Positions 48,559 to 59,150 of a DNA stretch of 64,000 nucleotides are shown in pieces. Origin of the DNA: Fomitopsis serialis (lineage: Eukaryota; Basidiomycota; Agaricomycetes; Polyporales; Fomitopsidaceae); contig NW_025954995.1 of assembly GCF_022376445.1 (NCBI RefSeq), forward strand, positions 62,001 through 126,000, in the 5' to 3' direction. Below the pieces are notes generated by a model that saw only the letters and a list, made by a program, of their open reading frames with translations, had not been told where the DNA came from and did no database searches. The translations under genes and the position numbers were made by a program. The number at the start of each line of letters is the position of its first letter. Position 1 is the first letter of the stretch.

Positions 48559-49533
48559 TTGCCTGTCTGTATGTGAGATAGACAACCTATGCTGTAGCTG
48601 ATCTAAATGTTGTTTCAGTATTGTGATAGTGTACACAAATGTGGGAAAAGGATACTGAAAGGTCCAGTAGGCTGTTAGATGCACTACAGATAAAAAGAAC
48701 TTAGGTCGGGAGATTTACCGTCGCTTGGCGGAGGCGCTAAGCGGCTTGCCTCGTATGGCAAGTCCGTCCGATCAGTGTTCCGATCAATCTCAGATTCGGC
48801 ACGCCACCGGCAAGCTGTGGCGGGTGGCTGAGGTGGCTGGTGTCGTGGCGAGTGGCGGCTGTGGCTGGGGTTTCCTAATCGGGAAGGGCGAGGGCGTGAC
48901 GTGTCGGGCGCGAATATACATCGCGTAGAGCGGGCCTGCGGTGCCGTGAGTGCGAAGAACGCCGCAGGCGCTGGCTGTTGGGCCTAGCACATTCCCAGGC
49001 CACTCAGGACCTGTGGTGGCAGGTGGCTGGGGTTGCCTAATCGGGCGGGGGCACACGGGGCACGTCGGTGGCGGGGATACATTGCTCGGGAGTCGCTCGG
49101 GAGCGCGCCTGCGGCGCCATAAGACGATACAAAGCGCGCGTTAATGGCTGCTGATGGGCGTGGCTGTCCCCGAGGTACTCTAGACCCGCGAGTAACCAAT
49201 AGAAGCGACCGCGTACACGCGTCGCCTGTGACTAATGACGATTACACGGGCGCTACACCCCGCCAGCATTGCATAACGAGGATGACACGGGTGCAACACG
49301 TCGGTAGGCATGTCAGTGCACATCGCGTTGAGCGCGCCTGCGGCGCCGTCAGTGCGTGGGAACGTTGCACCCATAGAACGGTGTGTGTGATACACCGCCT
49401 GGCCGTTCTAGGCCCACGATTGGCCCGTAGAAGCGGCCGTGTACGCGGTAAATGTGATGGGCAGCACCTGCCCAATCATTAAGTGCATTAAGTGCATAAA
49501 GTAGGGCACCCACTTTATTTTACTCGGCCCGAG
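48559..49533. repeat. GC-rich degenerate repeats downstream of NPT1
   Basis: No gene is supported. About 48830-49420 holds two or three imperfect copies of a block. GGTGGCTGGGGTT with CCTAATCGGG occurs at about 48857 and 49021. An AGCGxGCCTGCGGxGCCxT core occurs at about 48930, 49110 and 49330. CpG is abundant, in contrast to the repeat that begins at 49534. Confidence 0.5.
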
Positions 49534-52500
49534 TAGCCACTAGCCAGTCACATGACCAATGAAGTGGGGTCGCAACACTCGCAGCGGTGTTTTCGCTGCA
49601 ACTGCTGCGACCCCACGTCATTGGTCATGTGACTTCGAAAAAGCAGTCAAAAATGCGCAGAATATTCATTCTGAGGACAAAACCTACTATTTTGGGCCCA
49701 GAAAAGTTGTGTAAATTCCCAATAAACTGGAAGGCCTCAGTGCAGCCATCCTGAAGTAATTCCAGGTCATATGAAGTTAATATCATCTTAATAACAGGTG
49801 CCACAAGGCTGCCAGTCAGCTTTCAAGATACAGTAGTAGCATTACCACATTGGGTGTTACCTGTAGCCACTCTATGATATCTTGGAGTGATTTGCCTGAA
49901 GTGAGAGCACAATGTTTGATGTTTGAGGATTCAAACAGTGTGATACTGAGGTATCCAGTATATATAGCTTAGTGAGTTAGAGTAAGCAGTTAACAATGTC
50001 ACTAGACACAGCCATGTGTGCTCTGATATATATTCACAATCACAACACAGTGGCTCTACTATTTTCCCCAGCAACTGCCTTATGTAACACCCTGACCCAA
50101 TGAGTGTAGGAATGTATACTGTTCTTGTTGTCCTTGATACAGACAGAGAGCAGACAAACACAATGGTTCAGAAAATTACAAATGCCTATAGGTATGGAAA
50201 GATGCAAGTTGGGACACATGAACACTGATGTGACCCATATAGCACTGGGATTCATGGAAAGAAGCATCAGCAACTGTTAATGTTACAATAATATTTCAAG
50301 AGTGGGACACAGTACATATATAATGCATGTATGCTTATTAATGATTCTGCATATTGCAATTGCTTGAACTGATGCATTCATCCACTCTGAATATTCTGTC
50401 ATTTCTACAGTATCTACTGGTGCCACAAGGTATTGCCCAGTGTGTGATTGCCAATTGGGAGGGCACCTGCCATATGTAGTAATAATGATTATGTGATAGC
50501 TCCTGCTTCACAGACCCTCTCATAATTTCCATAGCCTTCATGGTTCCTTATGCTATGCATGGAACAAATCATGAACATGTGCAGGATATTCACTCTAGGC
50601 CACATAACCTCCTTGTATAGCCTCAGAAAAAGTCCAAACACCCCAGAAAATCAGTGAAGTATTAATGAGACACATACAAGTGGTCATTGTGCTGACCCAA
50701 AGCTCTGGCAGCACTTAGCATACTTTGATATGGCACTAAGCTAACTCATTTGAAGGGGTGCAAGATATATGCAGACTGCCTGCTGCTATGCAAGAAAAAA
50801 CAGTGATGTTGATGATAAAATTCTTGTTTACAATTTCTTGCATTCCATTGAATATTCATAACTTCCTGTGACAGATCCTCAGGTCATGAATTAGGGAATT
50901 TTGGCAGTAACATAGCTTTGATAATCTGTGATGCCCTCATTTGTTAGCAATGTGGACTCCTCAGTGTTAGAAATGTGGACTCCTTAGTGTAAATTGTGAG
51001 GCACCTTTTGAACAGTAGGTGCCCACCTAATGCATTTGCTGTTAGTAACTTGTTACATATACCTGGATTGACAGTAACATGAAATGATGTCGGGATAAGG
51101 GATGAGGAGAGGAATGCAGATGATCATTCCAGTATACCACATCAAGAACATGTGATTTACTGTTTTTCCATAGCATGAGCCACAATTCATGAAGAGGTAT
51201 CATGAGTGTACCAAAATCAGCATGGTTGACATGAACAGACTCTAACATTGGGAGGTCTAGGCCAATAAAGTATCAATTTGTAGGGAAGTATGACTTACTC
51301 AAGCTCAAATGATACAATGATTCTGACCATTGTCGTTATTGAGTTACTAACAGTCCCTAAATAGATTCTATGATATAACAATCTCCCACTAGTAAAGTAG
51401 TATTATTGTTCCGTGTTTTGAGACAGTGCATAATGTCCCAAACATAGTGGAACAGGGCAGCTCAGCTACAGTTGGGCAAGAACAAGTCTGCAACCACACA
51501 TATCATTGGGTAATGGGTGTGTGGCAATATTGGCATAGCTATCTATGATCAATAAAACCTTCTGATGAAGAAATATGCACATCATGGATTCTCCAGGATA
51601 CTCAATATTCAGGATTCAATGCTCTTGTGTCTTGTGTCACTGCAATGAGGATGGTGAGCTGAGCAAGTACCTCTGTGACTACTATAATACTGCCTTGGCC
51701 TGTGTGAGGTTATTGTTGTTTGACAACTGCTTGGTAAAGCATGGAAGTTAGCCTCACAGACTAGTATATATCCAATGCATTTGATAAGTGAGATTCAAGC
51801 AATGATTCCATGAGCTAGAAGACAGACAACTTGCATATAACTGGGATCATATTGCCATGCATGGCCCACTCCCCAGCAAGTCCTTATAGCCTTCCATGAT
51901 ACAATTGTTGCATCAACTAGGGCAGTATACTCAATAACACGGTGAGATTCACATTCAGTGAGCTCATATATGCCTATGATCACACTTCAGACAGTGTCTC
52001 TGCAGCATACAAAGCCTGACATCATAGTAGCATGAATACGTATGGATGGCCATTATATATCCCCAGACTGTATCTATGTGTCTATATGCCAGCTACATGC
52101 CACAACTACCATATAGAGTAGGTGTCCTGCCCAAAGAGGAAGTAGGACAAGATGTGGTGCCCATGGAGCTGACAAAAATGCAGAAAATCTGTCAAATATA
52201 CAGAAGCACCCAATAGGAGAATGTGAGTGCTTGGAATTATCATAGACATCACTACACCATGTACATGGACTACACCATGTGAAAAGAGGGTCAAATGGCA
52301 CATTGTGGCTGATTTTGGCTGTAGTGCAGCACCCACTTAGTTGTACAGTGTCTGAATCACATATTTATGTCATTGCAGACATATGGAACACATCTGAGGC
52401 ACAAATAGGCACTTTGACATCTGCAGAGGCACATGTGGATTTTTTGACTTCGCATTTTCTGGACCAACCAGCTGCTCTAGCTACTCAATAATGATAATGT

Positions 52501-52910
52501 ATACTCTCTGAATGAAGGGCTATCAGATAGGTATACTATGTACACTACAATTTGTTATTACTCAGGACTACGGGGCCGCCTATCAGTGTGAGTGCCAGCA
52601 GCAGTGTGCTGCTTGGCTTCAAGTCATGTGATATTCTCACCAGTTGCCATATTGGGCACCACTCGAAGCATTTCTTGGGCCCTCACCTTGGGACAAAGCA
52701 CTGAGCCACAGCATTTGTTTGGTGATGTTGGTGCAAGTCATGTTGTCTGGGAGTCTGAAATTTTCGAACTCTGCTTACTGACCATAACTATACATGATAA
52801 GCTGAGGGCAAATGACTGTACCTGTGGGAAGAAACTGCCGCATTGGGCACCACTGGAAGTGTTTCAGGCCCATCCATCATAAGAATGATACCTTCATACC
52901 TCAGGGATCA
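49534..52910 (+). repeat. Copy of the TA-flanked CGATCC family, left part missing
   Basis: It begins abruptly at the palindrome flank and ends with TACCTCAGGGATCA followed by TA at 52911. It parallels 17831-18278 and 20183-21930 without the hAT-like insertion, giving the empty site at 50001-50013. The terminal 230 bp resemble, inverted, the left end at 56829, showing that full-length copies have long inverted termini. No coding gene is present. Confidence 0.75.
49546..49634. repeat. 89-bp palindrome (copy 1)
   Basis: Arms of 41 bases starting AGTCACATGACCAATGA pair with a few mismatches around a 7-base loop (GTGTTTT). The arms contain GTGGGGTCGCA. It is the exact reverse complement of 55761-55849. 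Confidence 0.9.
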
Positions 52911-53101
52911 TAATTAGAAATCATATCATTTGAAAAGACATGAAAGTGCTACATGCCTTTGAGGCCTTCTAAGTCTTGAATGGGAAAAGTGACTCTAGCT
53001 ACATGTATGTGAATGGTCACCAAGACAGTAAAGCCTTGTGTTGACTTTCAAAGTGAATTAAGAAGGGAGGTTGCCTTTATGCCTTTGTACCCTTATTTGC
53101 T

Positions 53102-53335
53102 CTACAAAGTCCTGAAAGCTAATTCAGTTTTGCCTGATGTGACCAGGGAGTCAGCAAAGGCCTGGCAGGCTGCACGCTGACCTGCTGTCAGGGGGGCATC
53201 ATAGTGAGGGTCAGGGGAGAGCACCGCACAAAGAACAAAGAACACCAGCTGTGTGAGGTACTTGAAGTACTTTTGAGCAGCACTGGGGCCAATTGAGCTG
53301 AATGAGCTGTTGGATGTTGACTGCCTGAGTGTCAT
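53102..53335 (-). pseudogene. Gene fragment, possible basidiomycete helicase-associated family
   Basis: A 77-codon frame with GPSAAQKYFKYLTQLVFFVL, YDAPLTAGQRAACQAFADSL. The composition is protein-like and CpG-containing. From memory it resembles the N-terminal region of large fungal RecQ-like/telomere-linked helicase proteins, but I cannot confirm this. It stops at 53102 where the family would continue; a candidate continuation lies on the other strand at 53470. Confidence 0.4.
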
Positions 53336-53469
53336 CCCAAATCAGCAACATCCTTAGGAAAAACAAAATGAAGCAACTCACTCACTGAACTTCACCGGTC
53401 CATCTCGTCAAGGTTGACAAGGGAGGCTATGAAGGCAGGGGTATATCCCTTGATGCGGGTCCAATGATT

Positions 53470-53660
53470 CTAGCCTGCAGACTACTCTGCATGCCTTGCT
53501 GTTCTCCCTTGTTGCGCAGACCTCCTCAGGTGCGCATATGGACAAGTACTCTTCTCCCATCATGCACTTTCAAGTACTCAGCGCAGTCATGTCTGATGGA
53601 GGCTTCATCGATATGAATGATATGCGGGGGCTGAATGTGCAGCTCATTTATGTATCAATC
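53470..53660 (+). pseudogene. Gene fragment in opposite orientation, possibly from the same family
   Basis: Reads LQTTLHALLFSLVAQTSSGA then MDKYSSPIMHFQVLSAVMSD and GGFIDM. The pattern SPxxHFxVLSxVxxDGxF is what I would expect downstream of the fragment at 53102-53335, but it lies on the plus strand. An internal inversion of a decayed gene would explain this. Confidence 0.35.
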
Positions 53661-54760
53661 CCTTGTGTAGGGTCAAAGGACACGCCGAGTACGTCGTTGA
53701 GTATGCCAGACACGTCAATGGGCTCATCGACAGTGTGTACGTGAGCGACTGGCTCGACGTACCGATTGTGTGACGGATCACATAGATATGGCATGTCGGA
53801 TGTGCAGTGATGCGCCCCTGACATGTTGCCACGGGGAATGGCGGGCACCGGTGTGCATTCGTCGTGCGCATTGCGTGAACAAACAGTGGTGAATGCATCG
53901 AATGACGAGCCTGGCATATCCACAGCATGCGGAGACGGCCTGGCAGAGCGAAGATGTTCTCATGACGCACCATCTCATGAAGTGGGAGCAGCAGGCACAA
54001 TCACTCTGCTGCTGTTCGGTCTCAGCACCCCGTCGTTGACGTTGGAGAGACACACAACGAACTGAACGTTTGTTGTGTTGCCTTCTAACGTGGGCGCTGC
54101 GGCTGGTGACGTATGTACCTGGTGTACCATCATAGGGTACCCCTTGGTCGCGTGTAAGAGGTCGAATAACAGACCGGGTACTTCTTCGAGCACCCCGGAC
54201 ACATCGGTGTTCTCGTCGGCAACACATACATCGAGCAGAAACAACGACATACGCATAGCTCGACAGATAGAGATGACAGGACAGGACACGTCAGACACGT
54301 GACACAGCGCGTCCGCTGTGTCGCCATGTGTAGTGAAGGGCATGACCTTGAGGTCATCCCGAATTGCAGACAGGGGAACGGGTACAACGGTAGAGTCGAC
54401 CCTAGAGGCGGAAATGCTGTCTTCTTGGCTAGCAGGGCCACAACGACATCTTGTTCGTCAATACACCTGCTGGCGCGGACACTGGAAATGGAATGGGCAC
54501 GTCAGACGCACAGCTGTGAGTGTCCGCCATGTTGCCGTGCACAACAGCGGGTACGACCGTAATTCCCGGGACAACGTTGTGGCCAGCAGTGCGCACGATG
54601 AGCTTCATGCTCGTCAATACGTCTGCTGGCGCGGGTACCAAGAGCGGAGGCGGCGGTGCAGGACGTCCAACAAGGGTGTACCTGCGATTCTGAGCCTCTG
54701 TGCTCGTCCTCCCTGCTCGCCCGCGTTCTTCTTCCTCTCCCTCCCTCTCCTTCTGCATCT
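53640..54760 (-). pseudogene. Decayed gene with internal amino-acid repeats, family unknown
   Basis: Minus-strand frames contain related modules. DVSGILNDVLGVSFDP (about 53670-53730) matches DVSGVLEEVPGLLFDL (about 54150-54220). PAIPRGNMSGAHHCTSDMP (about 53790-53850) matches PAVVHGNMADTHSCASDVP (about 54490-54560). Frames shift between modules. This points to a tandemly repeated domain gene that has broken down. I do not recognise the domain. Confidence 0.4.
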
Positions 54761-55023
54761 CCTCCTCTGTTCTCCTCGCTCCGTGTTCCTGGTGTTCTGC
54801 GTGGCCTTGTTGCTCGGCGCTGGACTTGCATGCGTGTCGTGCGAATCCTGGGCCGGCGGCTGGGTTGCGTGTCGCCAGGGTCCCAAAGATCCGGATTGAG
54901 GTCGCCAGATCCGAGAGAGGAGAGGGTAGAGTTGAGTGGAGAGGTCCCGGGTGGAATACGAAGCCCAGGAGAGGAAGGAGGCGGCGGTCTTGTGCTGTGC
55001 GCAGGGTTGTCAGGGGCCCCTAG

Positions 55024-55331
55024 CTGAACGGGCGGATGTTCAGCTAGGTGGTTGCGGACTTCAGCTCGCCTGTCCGTTGGGACAGCGCGAGCACCTTGAC
55101 GAGAGATCGAGCGGTTGTGGTGGCTGCCTGGGAGGTGGTGAGAGACGAGAAGGTGGTGGTGGCGGTCGAGAGCAAGGTGCTGGTGCTCGGAGCGCTCATC
55201 GTCAATGCGGGCTCGCAATGCTGGACGGCTTGCAGGTCGAGCGGGCTGGTGTTCACAATGAGCACGTCGTCCGAGGTGAGCGCTTGAGCAGTGGGTCCGG
55301 CCATCTGCTTGACGAAGCGAAGTCTCTGCAC
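55024..55331 (-). CDS. Hypothetical open frame, possible 5' exon
   Basis: A Ser/Thr/Ala-rich frame of about 95 codons beginning MQRLRFVKQMAGPTAQAL and including SAPSTSTLLSTATTTFSSLT. It may be the first exon of the repeat-module gene to its left, since both are minus-strand and CpG-rich. No domain is recognised. Confidence 0.25.
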
Positions 55332-55394
55332 CGTGCCTGATTCGAGTCCATAGAAAGGACAGACGAAAGTGGATTACGTAATGATGGCGTGATA

Positions 55395-55545
55395 TATGTA
55401 GGGTAGTTGGTTGCAGAACATGTAGTGCGCACGGCCGAAACATATGTAGTGGTGCGACGGAAATGTATGTAGTGGTACGAAAGTGTATGTAGTGGGCGCC
55501 GAACATATGTAGGGGTGGTTCTGAATGTATGTAGGGGGTATCGAA
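55395..55545. repeat. Tandem repeat, about 22 bp x 6-7, core ATGTAGTGG
   Basis: Units carrying ATGTAGTG or ATGTAGGG follow one another every 20-23 bp (about 55399, 55424, 55445, 55467, 55488, 55510 and a last ATGTATGTAGGGGG). It lies directly upstream of the hypothetical minus-strand frame, so it may be a promoter or transposon-subterminal array. Confidence 0.75.
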
Positions 55546-55564
55546 TTTTGCGTCAAACGGTACG

Positions 55565-56829
55565 CCATATGAAAGCTAATTGGCATCCTTGTGGCACTAG
55601 TAATTATAGACATATTGGTATCATACAACCTCAAGGTACTTCAAGATAGCTACAGAGAGGTCCTCCAATTTATTGGGGATTTATGCGATTTTCTTGGGCC
55701 CAAATCAGTAGGTTTTGTCCTCAGAATGAATATTCTGCGCATTTTTGACTGCTTTTTCGAAGTCACATGACCAATGACGTGGGGTCGCAGCAGTTGCAGC
55801 GAAAACACCGCTGCGAGTGTTGCGACCCCACTTCATTGGTCATGTGACTGGCTAGTGGCTATTGTGCCTGTTCTGGTACTAAAGAGACATGTATACAAAG
55901 ATAGTGATGTGTAGCTAATGTGAACCATGGAAATGTACATTTCAGGCAAGTTGTGGGAGGGCTTATTGCACAAGAAGTATCACAAAAGCTCACAATGCCC
56001 CAAATGGTGAGCAACCTTCCAAACCCAGTAATTCTTCATAAAGTGAATGTCTGGTGGTTCATAAATTGCAGATAAATCAGAAGATATTCATAGAGCACTA
56101 TGACATGTTTATGAGGGATGTGCCATTTACAATATGTTACCATATATGGAAGGTAAGCTATAATACCATGTACAAGCATGAAATCAGCCAACCTTGCCCA
56201 TTCTGAGCTCTGTTGTGGCACCATAAAGCATTTTCATGATGTCTGACACACATGGCTATACTGTATAGGTCATGTGCTCCACATCTAGGGTGAAAATAAG
56301 CAGTTCAAATTCTGCAAAGTCTCTTGTGTTTTTTTGTATTTTGCATTTCCTGGCCTAACTAGCCACTATTGGGGCCCAACAAAATTACTGTAGGCTCTAT
56401 GAAACAAGGGCTACAAGTTGACTATATAATTGCCATATCCATTTGTGGGTGCTTACTGTTGCAAAAAGTGATTGATTCTATTGGAGCCCAGTGTCGCTGG
56501 TGAGGTCACATGCCATGCTCACCACTTTCCATATTGGGCTCCAAGCTAGACGTTACAGGAGTCCCAAGTCCATGGGGAATTGTCAGCCACAGCATTTGTT
56601 TGCAGGTGTTGGTGCAAGTCGCGTCGTCTGGGAGTCTGAAATTTGAAACTCAGCTAATGTAAGCATAGTAAGTGTTACTTATCTTTGATTATCTGGCGCT
56701 CAAACAGTCACATGCACTGTGGGAAAAACCTGCCACATTGGGCTCCATGCTAAGTGTTACATCCTCTCCAGTCATAAGAATGCTTCCTTGTACCTCAGGG
56801 ATCGTAATTCCTTCATACCTCAGGGATCG
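55565..56829 (-). repeat. Inverted copy of the TA-flanked CGATCC family, left part
   Basis: On the minus strand it begins TA then CGATCCCTGAGGTAC at 56830 and runs to about 55565, parallel to 16870-18110. A second terminus lies beside the first (TACCTCAGGGATCG at both 56791-56804 and 56816-56829), implying a duplicated end. The open frames inside are chance. Confidence 0.72.
55761..55849. repeat. 89-bp palindrome (copy 2, inverted)
   Basis: Exact reverse complement of the hairpin at 49546-49634; identity extends to 155 bp (55707-55861 against 49534-49688) and then falls sharply. Confidence 0.9.
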
Positions 56830-56831
56830 TA

Positions 56832-57626
56832 AAGGACTTCCAGGTGAGTCACCTCAACTTCTTAGGCACCCAGTCTCTTGATTTGCTAGGATGCAGGAAG
56901 ATGCAGGCATCCTTTCCCGAGAAGCCTTCCATATGAGTACCATGACTGCCTTTGGCAGGCAGACATAGTGGAAAGAACTGGTCTAGACTCCAAGCCTTTG
57001 ACCAAACATAACATACGTTGGAGGTCATTTCCTACTGCGCAGCAGTCACCAGTGTAGAGGCTAACTAAATTTACTTTGGAAATTTGAAAAACATCAGTAG
57101 GGCACCTTGATGCTCCTCACCACACTGAGACATCTGGGATGGACATCAAATGCTGGCACACGTCATGGCGGGGCTATTGATGCACATATACAGCTTCCCT
57201 GCCAAGGTACTGGACTTCACAGAATGCCTCAAGTCATTGTATCATTCACCTTGTTGGGAACCCAGGCCATGGTGACAGCAGCCACCAACACAGCCAATGC
57301 AGTCCCTGGGGTTGCTGTCTTGAGAATGACTCCTGTAGCCATCCCACCTCCTGCTCCCTGCTCCCCCAGCTGCTCCCCCTAATCACTTGGGGCCCATCAA
57401 AACCCTGCTGCCAGCCCGCTCAGGGGCACAGCTGAAGGCGGCGATCAGCCTTCTGTTGAGGTCGCGCCACGATCTCAATCTCAGCCACTGAGCACGTGAT
57501 GTACCGCCGGGGGTGTTCATTGTTCTACCGCGACTGAGGTGAGGACTTTCATGACTATACAATAGTCACATACTCACTACCTACACAGAGTCTGACTGAC
57601 TGTTTAGGTAGTGCAATCTCAGTCAA
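56832..57626. other. Unassigned interval before the Copia element
   Basis: No intact gene. The minus strand at about 57390-57530 reads MNTPGGTSRAQWLRLRSWRD, a possible exon remnant of the gene disrupted at 63239, but without independent support. The 91-codon plus frame at 57107 has no domain. Confidence 0.2.
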
Positions 57627-58064
57627 TGTAAGAAAATTTATTCCGCATTTCTGCGAATTATTCTGAGCTCCATTGCCCTGTCCAAGTTGTGGAATGTGTC
57701 CTGGTGTGTTCTCCTTTATTCTACATGGACGCCATCACTATACCTTGCATACTGTACTTTTTCCGACGTCATTCCCTTCAGTCTACCATTTTCCATAATG
57801 TTTGCATCTTCAGGGATTTGAACCCCTGCACTCATCCGATTTTTTCACTGCTTCGTTGATTTCCACTTTGTGGCTGTTTCTACTGTACAGTTATGGTCAC
57901 CTTACGTAACGCACACCGTAGACAGTCCGCCTCGTCGAGCTCCAAGTCCCTAAGACTTTACAGAGCTCGACTTAGGTGTGTATCTTCGCTTCTTTGAATA
58001 AAAAGACTTTACAGAGCTCAACTTAGGCCTTTGGAATCTGCTCTGAGGCGCACTGCAGCCAACA
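57627..58064 (+). repeat. Copia 5' LTR, with a 48-bp internal duplication
   Basis: Shares almost all of its sequence with the 3' LTR from ATTTATTCCGCATTT to CAGCCAACA. It carries an extra block of about 48 bp, so GACTTTACAGAGCTC appears twice (57954 and 58006). Its start is altered: TGTAAG in place of TGTTGAGCTCGG. GGTTATGAGCCC directly after it is a plausible primer-binding site. Confidence 0.85.
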
Positions 58065-58292
58065 GGTTATGAGCCCTGCACTCTGAAGGCCTCCAGACGT
58101 CCATATCCGCCCTCCAAACGCTCTGTGGCCCTCCCAAGGTGTCCCCCTTCGCTCTCACAGCCTTCCTGCGCTTTTAAGCCCCTGTCTTCGCCCCCATTCG
58201 ATCTTTGGTCGATATCTTGCTCGTCTCTGCGCCGTTTTACCCTGTTTTTCGCTCGATCCACCCATCCGCACGTCGCCCTTTGAGTCGTCATC

Positions 58293-59150
58293 ATGGCGCC
58301 GTCCCCTGCTTCCTTCCCCATGCTCACCAACCGCAACTATCAGCAATGGAGGCTTGACATGGAGGCTAGACTTCGCACTCTTGCAGCTCTTCGCATTGTG
58401 AAGGGCTCAGAGACCAGGCCTTCGTTCACCCAGCCCCTGGACGCCTCAGAACACCGAGATATGCGTGATTTGGAGAACAGGAGGGATCTGGCAGCTGGGG
58501 AGATCTGGGGGTGTGTGGAGAGGGAGCAGCAGACACATCTGGAGGCGATTAGGGATGACCCTGAGGCGATGTGGTTGAAGCTGGAGTCTGTGCACATGCA
58601 GAAACAACCTGGTACATGTTTTAACACCTACACCGCGCTCCTGAGCCTCTCCAAGGCCGAGGACGAGTCCCTGTCGACGCTTTTGACACGAGCTTCGCAG
58701 CTCAAGTCCGATATGAAAGCCCTTCGTCCCCAGGACTTCGACATTGCTAAACTCGACGATGAGCTCGTTTTGATGGCTTTAATCCGCGCCCTGCCCGCCG
58801 AATTCGCTTCTCTTCGCCAGACCCTCTTGCTGGACGACGCCCTCACGCTTGAGAAGCTCCAGGACACGTTTGTCGCCCTCGAAAATCAGCCTGGTGTGTT
58901 ATCGACGATCCCTGTCCTCTCCCAGGTCGCTGCTGCCATCATCTGCACTTTCTGCGGCTGCTCTGGCCACTCCGAGGAGCAGTGCTTCTCCAAACGTGAT
59001 GCTAGCGTCAAAGCGAAGGAGAAGGCGTCGCAGCGCACGCAGTTTCGCTCTGGAAAGGGCAAGGACAAGACGAGGGAGGCGAAGGAAGGTCGAAAACCAT
59101 CCAGGATGTGCAGGATGCGTCCCAGGAGTCCGCTGGAGCGGCCACTGTGA
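58293..59150 (+). CDS. Copia Gag with CCHC zinc knuckle
   Basis: 285 codons starting MAPSPASFPMLTNRNYQQW. The body is UBN2-like (NYQQWRLDMEARL, DDPEAMWLKLESVH, LDDELVLMALIRALPAEF), followed by the CX2CX4HX4C knuckle CTFCGCSGHSEEQC at about residue 216 and a basic tail. It forms the nucleocapsid and packages element RNA. The frame ends early in PLERPL; the protease lies in a different register, so Gag-Pol fusion is lost or needs a shift. Confidence 0.88.
   Translation: MAPSPASFPMLTNRNYQQWRLDMEARLRTLAALRIVKGSETRPSFTQPLDASEHRDMRDLENRRDLAAGEIWGCVEREQQTHLEAIRDDPEAMWLKLESVHMQKQPGTCFNTYTALLSLSKAEDESLSTLLTRASQLKSDMKALRPQDFDIAKLDDELVLMALIRALPAEFASLRQTLLLDDALTLEKLQDTFVALENQPGVLSTIPVLSQVAAAIICTFCGCSGHSEEQCFSKRDASVKAKEKASQRTQFRSGKGKDKTREAKEGRKPSRMCRMRPRSPLERPL

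Noticed and set aside
49534..55861. Simple inversion of the whole interval as sole explanation of the repeat halves
   Set aside because: The 55.7-kb copy continues with diverged homology past the palindrome to about 55565, which a single clean inversion would not leave.
57825..57850. tRNA-like T-arm (GGGGTTCAAATCCC on the minus strand) in both Copia LTRs
   Set aside because: No matching acceptor stem, D-arm or anticodon arm upstream, so not a tRNA gene; at most a chance B-box.
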